Origin: a bacterium
GTDB taxonomy: Bacteria; Desulfobacterota; Binatia; HRBIN30; CADEER01
NCBI GenBank assembly: GCA_030430165.1
Contig: JAUIGL010000058.1
Coordinates: 1 to 40,362, forward strand
Length of the DNA: 40,362 bases
Direction: 5' to 3'
Shown: in pieces, positions 1 to 9,505 of the stretch
How the letters are laid out: each line of letters starts with the position of its first letter
Numbering within the stretch: position 1 is the stretch's first letter
The notes under the pieces: model-generated
Seen by the model: only the letters and a program-made list of their open reading frames with translations
What the model was told of the DNA's origin: nothing
Database searches by the model: none
Position numbers and translations under genes: made by a program

Positions 1-35
1 CGAGAACGTCTCGACCGCGCCCCAACCGCCGACGT

Positions 36-112
36 CCCCGAGTAGCCCAAGGGGCGTATCGAGGGGCCTGTTCGCGCCAGGCCCCTCGATACGCGCTTCG
101 CACTACTCGGGG
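36..112. repeat. Nested perfect inverted repeat (hairpin)
   Basis: Two nested perfect stems are visible. The outer 10-bp arms are 36-45 and 103-112 (CCCCGAGTAG and its complement). The inner 16-bp arms are 55-70 and 78-93 (CGTATCGAGGGGCCTG and its complement), with a 7-base loop. No coding sequence overlaps convincingly. It resembles a REP-type palindrome or a strong bidirectional terminator beyond the 3' end of ftsZ. Its role is inferred. Confidence 0.8.
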
Positions 113-161
113 TGGACGGAGGGGGAGGTGGACGATGAGACCGCCGTTTGACCCCCCTGAA

Positions 162-184
162 GTCCCCCCTTGGCAAGGGGGGAC
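162..184. repeat. Short GTCCCCCCTT hairpin
   Basis: A perfect 10-bp stem (162-171 with 175-184) encloses the 3-base loop GGC. It is the second of three hairpins stacked downstream of ftsZ. Hairpins of the type CCCCCTTGGCAAGGGGG are common dispersed intergenic palindromes in bacteria, so this could be a repeat, a terminator component or both. Confidence 0.7.
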
Positions 185-234
185 GGTATTTGGGTTTGGG
201 TCTGCGCCCGGCAGCTGCCGGGCGTTCGGTTGGG

Positions 235-265
235 CCCTCACCCGGCCGCCGGGGCCGGGTGAGGG
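235..265 (-). terminator. Probable ftsZ/dcw terminator hairpin
   Basis: A perfect 13-bp GC-rich stem (235-247 with 253-265; CCCTCACCCGGCC) has a 5-base loop and lies 26 bases beyond the ftsZ stop codon. There is no T-run, so intrinsic termination is not assured. The CCCTCACCCGGCC arm also matches part of the REP-like repeat at 18361-18480, so it may be a captured repeat serving as the cluster's end. Confidence 0.55.
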
Positions 266-290
266 ATCGAAAACGCTGGGTGTGCCGTGC

Positions 291-1517
<1,227 letters not shown>

Positions 1518-1567
1518 CCCAACCTCCTTCCGCCCGACCGGGTCCGTCCCGGCCGGCCATCACAACT

Positions 1568-2809
1568 TCAGACGAAGTCCCGGAACCAGTCCACCATGCG
1601 ACGTCCCATGCGCGCGATCACATGACCGCCTTCGGCGATCGCCGGCAGGGAATCGGTCGATTCCATACCCCGCCGCGTCAGTCCCAGCGCGGCCGCATAG
1701 CCCGGTCCCGAGAGAACTTCTTCCACACCAACAAAACCAACCGGCACACCGATTCGCACCGGCATGCCGAATACCCTTTCCGCCAAGTCGGAAGCTCCGG
1801 GGGTGAGCACGCTGCCCCCGGTGAGAACGACGCCACAAGCGAGCGACTGCTCGAGCCCGGCGCGCTCCAGCTGGCGATGCGCCAGCGTGAAGATCTCCTG
1901 AAAGCGCGGACCGATGATCTCGGCGAGAATGCGCCGCGGAAAGCTGCGCGACTCGCGCCCGCCGACCATCGCCACTTCGAGCATCTCGTCGCCGTCGACC
2001 GCGGTCGCAATCGCCGCACCGTGGCGCAGCTTGATCTGCTCGGCTTCCCGAAACGGAGTCCGCAGTCCCGCCGAAAGGTCGCTGGAGACGTGATTGCCGC
2101 CGACCGCCAGGACCGCCGTGTGCTTGACCGCGCCGCCCTCGAAGGCGACCAGGCCTGCGGTGCCGGCGCCGACGTCGAGCACCGCGACACCGAGCTCGCG
2201 CTCCTCCGCGGTCACCACCGCCTCGGCCGAGGCGAGCGCTCCGAGACTGAGGTCGGCAACGTGCAATCCGGCGCGCTGGCAGCACTTGATGGCGTTCTGC
2301 GCCGGCGCGATCGAGGTCGTGACGATGTGCACGCGCGACTCGAGACGCACCCCCGACATGCCGACCGGGTCCTTGATGCCGTCCTGGCCGTCGACCACGA
2401 ACTCCTGCGTCAGCACGTGAAGGATGTCCTGGTCCTGCGGCAGCGGCACCGCGCGCGCGGCTTCCGAGACCCGCTCGACGTCGGCCGACTCGATGTCAGC
2501 TCCCTTGAGCGCCACTACCCCGTGGCTGTTGAATCCCTTGACGTGGCCGCCGCCGATCGACGCGTGCACGGTGTGGATCTCGCAACCGGCGCTGAGCTCG
2601 GCCTCGCGCACCGCGCTCGAGATGGCGTGCACGGTCGACTCCATGTCGACCACCACTCCCTTGCGCAGGCCCTCGCAGGCGGACACGCCGAGACCGAGCA
2701 CCGCCAGGCTGTCCAAGCCCGGCTCGATCACCACCGCGGCCACCTTCGCCGTACCGATGTCCAGTCCTACGAAGAGGTCTTGTCGTCTCGACATCTTCAT
2801 GTCTCTCAC
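1568..2809 (-). CDS. ftsA: Cell division protein FtsA
   Basis: FtsA is an actin-fold ATPase that tethers FtsZ to the inner membrane and recruits later division proteins. The 413-residue product has the N-terminal phosphate-1 loop VGLDIGTAKV, the segment VLDVGAGTAGLV (phosphate-2) and VVLTGGSVLTPG (adenosine motif). It ends in an aromatic/basic amphipathic tail (RRMVDWFRDFV) fitting the membrane-targeting helix. The annotated start is the GTG at 2807-2809, which forms a GTGA overlap with the ftsQ stop. ATGs three and five codons downstream are alternatives, and no strong Shine-Dalgarno decides between them. It lies between ftsQ and ftsZ, the conserved order. Confidence 0.98.
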   Translation of the reverse strand: MRDMKMSRRQDLFVGLDIGTAKVAAVVIEPGLDSLAVLGLGVSACEGLRKGVVVDMESTVHAISSAVREAELSAGCEIHTVHASIGGGHVKGFNSHGVVALKGADIESADVERVSEAARAVPLPQDQDILHVLTQEFVVDGQDGIKDPVGMSGVRLESRVHIVTTSIAPAQNAIKCCQRAGLHVADLSLGALASAEAVVTAEERELGVAVLDVGAGTAGLVAFEGGAVKHTAVLAVGGNHVSSDLSAGLRTPFREAEQIKLRHGAAIATAVDGDEMLEVAMVGGRESRSFPRRILAEIIGPRFQEIFTLAHRQLERAGLEQSLACGVVLTGGSVLTPGASDLAERVFGMPVRIGVPVGFVGVEEVLSGPGYAAALGLTRRGMESTDSLPAIAEGGHVIARMGRRMVDWFRDFV

Positions 2810-3651
2810 GTGCTAAGCTTCCGCGCCGCGCCGAGCTCGGCGTGGATCTCCACCGGCTCGCGCAAACGCACCACCACCTGATCGCGGAACCGAAGGTCGA
2901 TCCGCGCCAATTTTTCCGAAGAGCCGATCCAAGTCTGCAGAACCCGCTCGGCGCGGCGCAGTCGGTTCTCCCAACCGCGCCAACCGAGGAACACCGGCAC
3001 CCGCGGGCGTTCCGGATACAGGATAAGGCCCTCTCCGGGATCGAGGTGCATCTCCGAAATGCGAATTCCACTCGCGTCGTCGAGGCCGCGGCGCAACAGG
3101 TGCAGGGCGCGGCGCAGTGCCCAGCGCCGCTGGCCGTCGCCGCCGTCGGAGAGTCCGGTGAACACCGGGTAGTTGCGGTCGTGCTGCGGCCGCAACGGGC
3201 CAAAGCTCTGGCCGCGCCGGTCGACGTAGTAGAGGTCGTCGAGCACCGTGATCGCCTCCGGACGCCGCTCGCGAAGATGGATCTGCAGGGTGCCGGGAAA
3301 GATCCGGCGCACCGTCGCCGAGCGAATCATCGGGTGGTTCTCGGCCAACGCCCGCAACCGGCCCGGCGTCGTGCTCCACAAGCTCTCACCCTCGCGGATG
3401 CCGAGCCACCGGCGCATCTCGGCGACGCTGACCAGATCTCCGGCGCCGTGGATCTCGACTCGCTCGACCTTGAAGTAGGGGTGCGATTGCAGCGCGGCGA
3501 AGGCGACCGCTCGGTGTCGCAGCGTGGCGTAGCCGGCGACGCCGAGTCCGATCGCCAAGGCGAGCATGGCGCAAGCACGCGGCGACGGTCGCGCCGGGCG
3601 CAGCCTGGCCAGCGCACCGCGCAGGCGATCGCGGACAGCCGAGAGATTCAT
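2806..3651 (-). CDS. ftsQ: Cell division protein FtsQ
   Basis: FtsQ is a bitopic inner-membrane protein that links the cytoplasmic ring to the periplasmic division machinery through FtsL/FtsB. The 281-residue protein has a basic cytoplasmic N-terminus, one membrane segment (around ACAMLALAIGLGVAGYATL), then a POTRA domain beginning FKVERVEIHGAG and the FtsQ beta domain. The ATG at 3651 is chosen because it forms an ATGA overlap with the murB stop and has GGGAGG (3662-3667) ten bases upstream. The frame is open further upstream to 3720, but that part overlaps murB. The ddl gene often found between murB and ftsQ is missing. Confidence 0.96.
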   Translation of the reverse strand: MNLSAVRDRLRGALARLRPARPSPRACAMLALAIGLGVAGYATLRHRAVAFAALQSHPYFKVERVEIHGAGDLVSVAEMRRWLGIREGESLWSTTPGRLRALAENHPMIRSATVRRIFPGTLQIHLRERRPEAITVLDDLYYVDRRGQSFGPLRPQHDRNYPVFTGLSDGGDGQRRWALRRALHLLRRGLDDASGIRISEMHLDPGEGLILYPERPRVPVFLGWRGWENRLRRAERVLQTWIGSSEKLARIDLRFRDQVVVRLREPVEIHAELGAARKLST

Positions 3652-4580
3652 CCCCGCGGCGCCTCCCATTCGCCGACCAACCGGATCTCCGGCACCAGGC
3701 GGATCTGCCGCTCCTGCCACACCGCATCGACGATCTGGTCCATCAGCGACTTGACGTCCGCCGCCAGGGCGCGGTCGACGTTGACGATGAAGTTGGCGTG
3801 GTCGGGGGATACCATCGCGCCACCGACGCGATGCCCCTTGAGACCGGCGGCGTCGATCAGGCGGCCGGCGAACTCCCCCGGAGGATTCTTGAAGATCGAA
3901 CCGGCGTTGGGCAGTCCGAGCGGCTGCTTCGACTCGCGCTTGCGCTTGGCGTCGGCCATGCGCCGGCGGATCTCGGCGCCGTCGCCCGGCCGCATGAGAA
4001 ACTCGACGCCGGCGATCAACATGCCCAGGGGAAGGTCGAAACGACGGTAGCCAAAGCGCAGCTGGTCCCGCTCGAGGCGAACGATACCGGCGTCGGCTTC
4101 GACTCCCTGTACGGCGTCGACGACGTCGGACATCTCACCGCCGAAGGCGCCGGCGTTCATCAGCAGACCGCCGCCGATCGAGCCGGGAATGCCCTCGGCG
4201 AACTCGAGACCGCTGAGATCGCGGCCCGCCGCCTCGACGACCAGGCGCTTGAACGGAGCCGCGGCGCCGGCGCGAGCGCGCTGCATCTCGCCCTCGGCCG
4301 ACCAATCGATGGTGGCAAAGCCGCGCCCCAACTTGACGACGACGCCGCGCACACCGCGGTCGCTCACCAGCACGTTGGTGCCGATGCCGACGACGAACAG
4401 CGGCACGCCCGCGTCGCGCGCGGCGCGCTGCGCGAACAGCACTTCGTCGGCGTCCTCGACCTCGATCCAGACGTCGGCGGGACCACCGATGCGAAACGAG
4501 GTGTGGCGCGACATCGGCTCGTCGAAACGAGCGCGCTCGCCGAATCGCTGTCGCAGCTGGTTGTGCAGAGTGAGGCTCAC
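3648..4580 (-). CDS. murB: UDP-N-acetylenolpyruvoylglucosamine reductase MurB
   Basis: MurB reduces UDP-GlcNAc-enolpyruvate to UDP-MurNAc using NADPH and bound FAD in the cytoplasm. The 310-residue protein shows the FAD-binding motifs TSFRIGGPAD and GIGTNVLVSDRG, then EGIPGSIGGGLLMNAGAFGGE, and a C-terminal LVPEIRLVG carrying the second catalytic acid. One oddity is that the motif normally written FGYRxS reads FGYRRFDLP here, so Phe stands where the proton-donating Ser (sometimes Cys) is expected. The start is GTG at 4580, in a GTGA overlap with the murC stop. The longer open frame upstream overlaps murC and is rejected. Function is secure from context, but the altered residue needs an alignment. 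Confidence 0.95.
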   Translation of the reverse strand: MSLTLHNQLRQRFGERARFDEPMSRHTSFRIGGPADVWIEVEDADEVLFAQRAARDAGVPLFVVGIGTNVLVSDRGVRGVVVKLGRGFATIDWSAEGEMQRARAGAAAPFKRLVVEAAGRDLSGLEFAEGIPGSIGGGLLMNAGAFGGEMSDVVDAVQGVEADAGIVRLERDQLRFGYRRFDLPLGMLIAGVEFLMRPGDGAEIRRRMADAKRKRESKQPLGLPNAGSIFKNPPGEFAGRLIDAAGLKGHRVGGAMVSPDHANFIVNVDRALAADVKSLMDQIVDAVWQERQIRLVPEIRLVGEWEAPRG

Positions 4581-5983
4581 TGGACCGTCCACGTCCCCTG
4601 GGTTCCCGCGATGTGACCGACCAGCTCCTCGGCGGCGCTGTGAATGTTGCCGGCGCCCATCACCATCACCAGATCGCCCGGCCGCAGGTGCGGCAGCAGC
4701 TCGGGGATCAATTCGTCGACGCGCGGCACGTACGAGACGTCCATGTGACCGCGACGCTTCAGCGCCCAGTACAGGACCTCGCCGCTCAAACCGTCGAGCG
4801 GCTCCTCGCCGGCGGCGTAGATGTCGGTGAGAAACACGTGATCGGCGTCGTCGAAACAGTCGAGAAACTCGTTGAACAAATCGCGCGTGCGGGTGTAGCG
4901 GTGCGGCTGGAAGACGGCGACGATGCGGCGGCCGAAGCCTTCGCGCGCCGCCGCCAGCGTCGCGCGGATCTCCTCGGGATGATGGCCGTAGTCGCTGAAC
5001 ACGGTGACGTCGCCGGCTTCGCCGCACAGCTCGAAGCGGCGGTGGATGCCGCCGAACTCGGCGAGCGCCTGGCGGATCTCCTCGAACGGAACCTCGAGCT
5101 CGGTGGCGACCGCGATCGCCGCCAGGGCGTTGAGCGCCTGGTGGCGTCCGGGCAGCCGCAGCCGCACCGTTCCCAGCACCTCGCCGTGGCGCACCGCTTC
5201 GAACACCGTGTCCATGCCGACGACGCAGACGTCGCGCGCCTCGTAGTCGGCCTCCGAGGTGGTGCCGTAGGTGACGACGCGCTTGCGCACCTGCGGCAGC
5301 ACCGCGCGCACGTTGACGCTGTCGAGACAGAGCACGCCGAGACCGTAGAACGGAACCCGGTTGACGAAGTCGGCAAACGCGCCGCGCACCCGGTCCATCT
5401 CGCCGTAGTAGTCGAGGTGCTCAGGGTCGATGTTGGTCACCACCGCGATCGCCGGCGTCAACAGGAGGAACGAACCGTCGCTCTCGTCGGCTTCGGCGAC
5501 CAGCAGGTCGCCCTGCCCGAGTCGCCCGGCGCTACCCATCGAGTGCACCTTGCCGCCGATTACCGCCGTCGGATCGCGACCGGCGCGCGACAGAATCGAG
5601 GCGATCAGCGAAGTCGTGGTGGTCTTGCCGTGCGTACCGGCGACGGCGATCCCTTCCTTGAGGCGCATCAACTCGGCGAGCATTTCGGCGCGCGGGATCA
5701 CCGGAATGTTCAGCTCACGGGCGCGGCCGATCTCCGGATTGGAATACTTGACGGCCGACGAGATGACGACGACGTCGGTGTCGGGACCGACCGCCTCGGC
5801 GCTGTGCCCGAAGCTGACCTTGGCGCCGTGTTCGACCAGCCGCCGCGTCACCTCGGTCTCGTGGATGTCCGAGCCGCTGACCCGGTGGCCGAGGGTCAGC
5901 AGAACCTCGGCGATACCGCTCATGCCGATTCCGCCGATTCCGACGAAATGAATCGAGCACGGCCCCTTGAACAATCTACTCAT
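4577..5983 (-). CDS. murC: UDP-N-acetylmuramate-L-alanine ligase MurC
   Basis: MurC is the first Mur ligase and adds L-Ala to UDP-MurNAc with ATP hydrolysis. The 468-residue protein begins with a Rossmann-type segment (HFVGIGGIGMSGIAEVLL) for the nucleotide sugar. It then has the ligase P-loop AVAGTHGKTTTTS with its lysine near residue 120, the central ATPase domain with EADESDGSF and the NIDPEHLDYY stretch, and the C-terminal domain with the signature DYGHHPEEIRAT. ATG at 5983 overlaps the murG stop as ATGA. The open frame upstream to 6730 is the antisense-free shadow of murG in another frame. Length is typical of MurC. Confidence 0.98.
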   Translation of the reverse strand: MSRLFKGPCSIHFVGIGGIGMSGIAEVLLTLGHRVSGSDIHETEVTRRLVEHGAKVSFGHSAEAVGPDTDVVVISSAVKYSNPEIGRARELNIPVIPRAEMLAELMRLKEGIAVAGTHGKTTTTSLIASILSRAGRDPTAVIGGKVHSMGSAGRLGQGDLLVAEADESDGSFLLLTPAIAVVTNIDPEHLDYYGEMDRVRGAFADFVNRVPFYGLGVLCLDSVNVRAVLPQVRKRVVTYGTTSEADYEARDVCVVGMDTVFEAVRHGEVLGTVRLRLPGRHQALNALAAIAVATELEVPFEEIRQALAEFGGIHRRFELCGEAGDVTVFSDYGHHPEEIRATLAAAREGFGRRIVAVFQPHRYTRTRDLFNEFLDCFDDADHVFLTDIYAAGEEPLDGLSGEVLYWALKRRGHMDVSYVPRVDELIPELLPHLRPGDLVMVMGAGNIHSAAEELVGHIAGTQGTWTVQ

Positions 5984-7053
5984 GTCCGCTCCCCTCGCCC
6001 GACCAGCTCTCGGCAGATTTCGACCACCCGCACCGCCGCGTCCGGCACAGCCAAACTCTGCGCGCTGCTCTCCATGCGCGCAAGCCGGGTGGGATCGGCC
6101 GCGATCGACTCGATCTCTTCTGCCAGGCGGTCGCCGGATAGATCGGCGTCGAGCACCACCCGCGCCGCGCCCGCCGACGCCACGACCTCGGCGTTCGACC
6201 GCTGGTGGTCGTCGGCCGCCAGTGGATACGGCACCAGAATCGCCGGCTTGCCGAGCAGCGCCAGCTCGGCCAGCGTCGTCGCGCCGGATCGGCAGACGAC
6301 CAGATCGGCAGCGGCGTAGGCCGCGCCCATGTCGTCGATGAATTCGTGCACGGAAGCTTCGACGTCGCTGGCGGCGTACGATTCGCGCGCCTGCTCGGCA
6401 CCGAGGCGGCCGGTCTGGTGGACGATCCGCAGGCCCGGGATCGCCGCGCGCAACCGCGGCGCCGCGGCGCAGATGGCGGCGTTGATGCTGCTCGCGCCCT
6501 GGCTGCCGCCAAATACCAGCAAACCGAAACCCGCGGCGCGCTCGGTCGCCGCCTCGCGCGCCAACGACCGCACCGGATTTCCGGTGACGCGGACCTTGCC
6601 CTTTGGGAAGTAGGCTTCGGCGGCAGCGAACGAGGTGCAGACGCGCGAGGCAATCCGACCGAGGACGCGGTTGGCCATACCCGGATGCGCGTTCTGCTCG
6701 AGCAGGACGGTCGGCAGTCCGCGCATCCACGCGGCGAACACGGCGGGGAAGGACGCGTAGCCACCGACGCCGAGAACGACGTCGGCGCCGAAGTCGGCGA
6801 GCTCGCGCCGGGCGGCGCTCAACGCTGCCGGAACCTGCGCGATGAACTCGACGATGCCGCGCAGACCGCGGCCGCGCACGCCGCGCACGTCGACCGCGCG
6901 GAAGGCGAAAGCGGTATTGGGGATGACGCGCGCCTCGATGCCGGTCGAGCTGCCGATGAACATCGCGGCGTCGCCCTCGCCCAGGGCTTCGGCTACCGCC
7001 AAACCCGGGAACAAGTGCCCGCCCGTTCCTCCTCCGGCTACGACCATTCTCAT
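5980..7053 (-). CDS. murG: Undecaprenyldiphospho-muramoylpentapeptide GlcNAc transferase MurG
   Basis: MurG converts lipid I to lipid II on the cytoplasmic face of the inner membrane by adding GlcNAc from UDP-GlcNAc. The 357-residue GT-B protein has the N-terminal G-loop VVAGGGTGGHLFPGLAVAEAL and the ADVVLGVGGYASFP loop. It also has the conserved HPGMANRVLGR stretch, LLVFGGSQGASSINA and the donor-binding CRSGATTLAELALLGKPAILVPYP. ATG at 7053 overlaps the ftsW stop (ATGA). An in-frame ATG two codons later is a less likely start. Neighbours and length are as expected. Confidence 0.98.
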   Translation of the reverse strand: MRMVVAGGGTGGHLFPGLAVAEALGEGDAAMFIGSSTGIEARVIPNTAFAFRAVDVRGVRGRGLRGIVEFIAQVPAALSAARRELADFGADVVLGVGGYASFPAVFAAWMRGLPTVLLEQNAHPGMANRVLGRIASRVCTSFAAAEAYFPKGKVRVTGNPVRSLAREAATERAAGFGLLVFGGSQGASSINAAICAAAPRLRAAIPGLRIVHQTGRLGAEQARESYAASDVEASVHEFIDDMGAAYAAADLVVCRSGATTLAELALLGKPAILVPYPLAADDHQRSNAEVVASAGAARVVLDADLSGDRLAEEIESIAADPTRLARMESSAQSLAVPDAAVRVVEICRELVGRGERT

Positions 7054-8189
7054 CCCGTCATCCGCGACAAAGCCGCCAGAATTCCCACTTGCAGCATACA
7101 GCTGAGCAACGCCGAGCCGCCGTAGCTGATGAACGGCAGCGCCAGGCCCTTGGTCGGCAGCATGCCGAGCACCACGGCGACGTTGACCACGGCGCTGAGG
7201 ATGATCGCCGAGGTCAGCCCGAAGGCGAGCAGGCTGGCGAACGAATCCGGGTGGCGCGCCGCGATGCGATAGCCGCGCACCGCCAGCAGGGCGAACAAGG
7301 CGAGTACCAGCAGCGCTCCGATCAAGCCGAGCTCCTCGCCGATCAGGGCGAAGACGAAATCGGTGTGCGCCTCCGGCAGGAACGAGAGCTTCTGCCGGCT
7401 CTGGCCGAGGCCGACTCCGGTGAGGCCTCCCGAACCGAAGGCGATCAGCGACTGGACCAGTTGGAACGCGCCCTCCTGGCTCTGGCCCCACGGATCGAGG
7501 AAGGCCATCAGGCGCTTGACCCGATACGGCGCCGCCATCGCGCCGGCGGCGAACAACACCGCGCCGAGCGACAGCAGTCCGGCGACCTGGCTCAGTCGAG
7601 CGCCGCCGGCGAACAGCATCAGCAGAGTCAGCGTGCCGAGAATCACGGTGGTGCCGAAATCGGGTTGCTGCATCACCAGCAGCGCGCACAAGCCGACCAC
7701 GGCGAGCAACGGCAGCACGCCGTGACGGAAGCTTCGCATCTCCTCGCGCCGCGTGCTGATCCAGCGCGCGGCGAAGAGTACTACGCCGATCTTGGCGAAT
7801 TCGGACGGCTGCAGGCTGAAACCGCCGAGACGAATCCAGCGTTGCGCGCCGCCGCGCTCGACCCCGAAGTAGGGCACCAGCACCAGCAGCAGGGCGACCA
7901 GCGTCAGGGCGAAGAGCACGTTCGCCCAGCGCTCGAGGAACTCGATGCGCACCCGCGACGCGGCGAGCAGCACGACGCTGCCGATGCCGAGCGCGATGGC
8001 GTGCTTGCGAAAGAACAGCAGCGGGTCGCCGAAACGCGCCTGGGCGTGGAAGTAGCTGACGTTGAAGACCATCACCAAGCCGAGCGCCATCAGCGCCGCC
8101 GCGGCGCCGAGCAACCAGTTGTCGGCGCGGGTCAGCCGCGGCATCAGGACCTGCCGCTGCAGTGGCGACATCGGCCGCAGGCGATTCAT
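7050..8189 (-). CDS. ftsW: SEDS-family division glycosyltransferase FtsW
   Basis: FtsW is a polytopic SEDS protein that polymerises lipid II into septal glycan with its partner FtsI. The 379-residue protein has about ten hydrophobic segments. It shows the family stretches GGAQRWIRLGGFSLQPSEFAK and FLPEAHTDFVFALIGEELG, and ends near GLALPFISYGGSALL. ATG at 8189 overlaps the murD stop as ATGA. The cognate transpeptidase ftsI is in the same cluster. RodA is the alternative family member, but the dcw position between murD and murG makes FtsW the clear choice. Confidence 0.98.
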   Translation of the reverse strand: MNRLRPMSPLQRQVLMPRLTRADNWLLGAAAALMALGLVMVFNVSYFHAQARFGDPLLFFRKHAIALGIGSVVLLAASRVRIEFLERWANVLFALTLVALLLVLVPYFGVERGGAQRWIRLGGFSLQPSEFAKIGVVLFAARWISTRREEMRSFRHGVLPLLAVVGLCALLVMQQPDFGTTVILGTLTLLMLFAGGARLSQVAGLLSLGAVLFAAGAMAAPYRVKRLMAFLDPWGQSQEGAFQLVQSLIAFGSGGLTGVGLGQSRQKLSFLPEAHTDFVFALIGEELGLIGALLVLALFALLAVRGYRIAARHPDSFASLLAFGLTSAIILSAVVNVAVVLGMLPTKGLALPFISYGGSALLSCMLQVGILAALSRMTG

Positions 8190-9505
8190 AGGCGCTCGAC
8201 CTCGGATCGATACTGGCGTCCGCGCTCGGCGTAGTCGCGGAACTCGTCGAAGCTGGCGCAGCCCGGCGCCAAGACGACGGTTTGCCCCGGTCCCGCCAGT
8301 CGCGCGGCGCAGCGCACCGCGTCGGCGACCCCGCCGACGACTTCGCACTCCACCGCGCCGCTGAGCTGGGCGGCGATCTCCGGGCCGGCGGCGCCGAAGC
8401 AAACGACGCGGTCGACTCGGCCCGGCATGCAGCGACGCAAGCTGCGAAAGTCGCCGCCCTTGTCGTAGCCGCCGAGCAGCAAGATGATTCCACCGGGAAA
8501 GCTGGCGATCGACTTCTCGACCGCGCCGACGTTGGTGGCTTTGGAGTCGTCGAAGTAGCGCGCGCCCGATTTCTCGGCGACGAACTGCAAGCGATGCGGC
8601 AGACCGGTAGTCGCGGTGAGAGCTCGATCGATCGCCTCCAGCGGGACATCGAGCACCGCGCCGACGGCGACTGCCGCCATCATGTTCTCGACGTTGTGCG
8701 CACCCTGAAGGGGGCGACCACCGAGCGCGATCCGGGTCTCACCGTCGCGCCGGATGACGGCCTCGCCGCGATCGAAGAACACGCCGCGCTCGACCTCGTC
8801 GAGGCCGAAGGAAAAGACTTCGCCGGCCACGTCGCGGCGGTGCGCCCAGACGCGCTCGTCGTCGCGGTTGAGGACCGCGACACCGTCGGCGGCGAGGTGT
8901 CGCAGCAACGCCGCTTTGGCGTCCTCGTAATCCTCCATGCTGGCGTAGCGGTCGAGGTGATCGGCGGTCAGATTCAGCCACACGGCAACGCGCGGCTGGA
9001 ACGCGTCGAGCCACTCGAGCTGGAAGCTCGACACCTCGACCACGGCGACGTCGAGTTGCTTGCCCGCCGCCTCGGCCAGCGGCGTGCCCAGATTACCGCC
9101 GACGAAGACCCGGCGCCCCGCCTCGGCGAGAAGGTTGCCGATCAGGACCGTGGTCGTGCTCTTGCCGTTGGTACCGGTGATGGCGACGATCGGACAGTCG
9201 AGAAATCGCGACGCCAGCTCGACCTCGCTCCAGATCGGCGTTCCATCGTCGGCGGCACGGCGCAGGATGGGGTGCGAACGAGCCACCCCTGGGCTCGGCA
9301 CGATCAGGTCGACTTTGCCGAGCGCCGCCAGTTCCTGGTCGGAACCAACCGCGGCACCGCTTTCGATCAGGTCCGCCGGCACCGCATCGGCGTTCTTCTC
9401 GAGCACGCGAACCCGCGCCCCGCGCTCCAGCAGCAGGCGAGCGCAAGCGGCGCCGGCGCGGCCGGCGCCGATCACGGCGACGTTCTTGTTCGAGAGAGTC
9501 TTCAC
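8186..9505 (-). CDS. murD: UDP-N-acetylmuramoyl-L-alanine-D-glutamate ligase MurD
   Basis: MurD adds D-glutamate to UDP-MurNAc-L-Ala. The 439-residue protein starts with the nucleotide-binding segment KNVAVIGAGRAGAACARLL. The Mur ligase P-loop AITGTNGKSTTT has its lysine near residue 115, followed by LNLTADHLDRYASMEDY. The C-terminal domain includes YFDDSKATNVGAVEKSI and GGYDKGGDF. The start is GTG at 9505, which makes a GTGA overlap with the mraY stop. No upstream ATG stays clear of mraY. Length is normal for MurD. Confidence 0.98.
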   Translation of the reverse strand: MKTLSNKNVAVIGAGRAGAACARLLLERGARVRVLEKNADAVPADLIESGAAVGSDQELAALGKVDLIVPSPGVARSHPILRRAADDGTPIWSEVELASRFLDCPIVAITGTNGKSTTTVLIGNLLAEAGRRVFVGGNLGTPLAEAAGKQLDVAVVEVSSFQLEWLDAFQPRVAVWLNLTADHLDRYASMEDYEDAKAALLRHLAADGVAVLNRDDERVWAHRRDVAGEVFSFGLDEVERGVFFDRGEAVIRRDGETRIALGGRPLQGAHNVENMMAAVAVGAVLDVPLEAIDRALTATTGLPHRLQFVAEKSGARYFDDSKATNVGAVEKSIASFPGGIILLLGGYDKGGDFRSLRRCMPGRVDRVVCFGAAGPEIAAQLSGAVECEVVGGVADAVRCAARLAGPGQTVVLAPGCASFDEFRDYAERGRQYRSEVERL

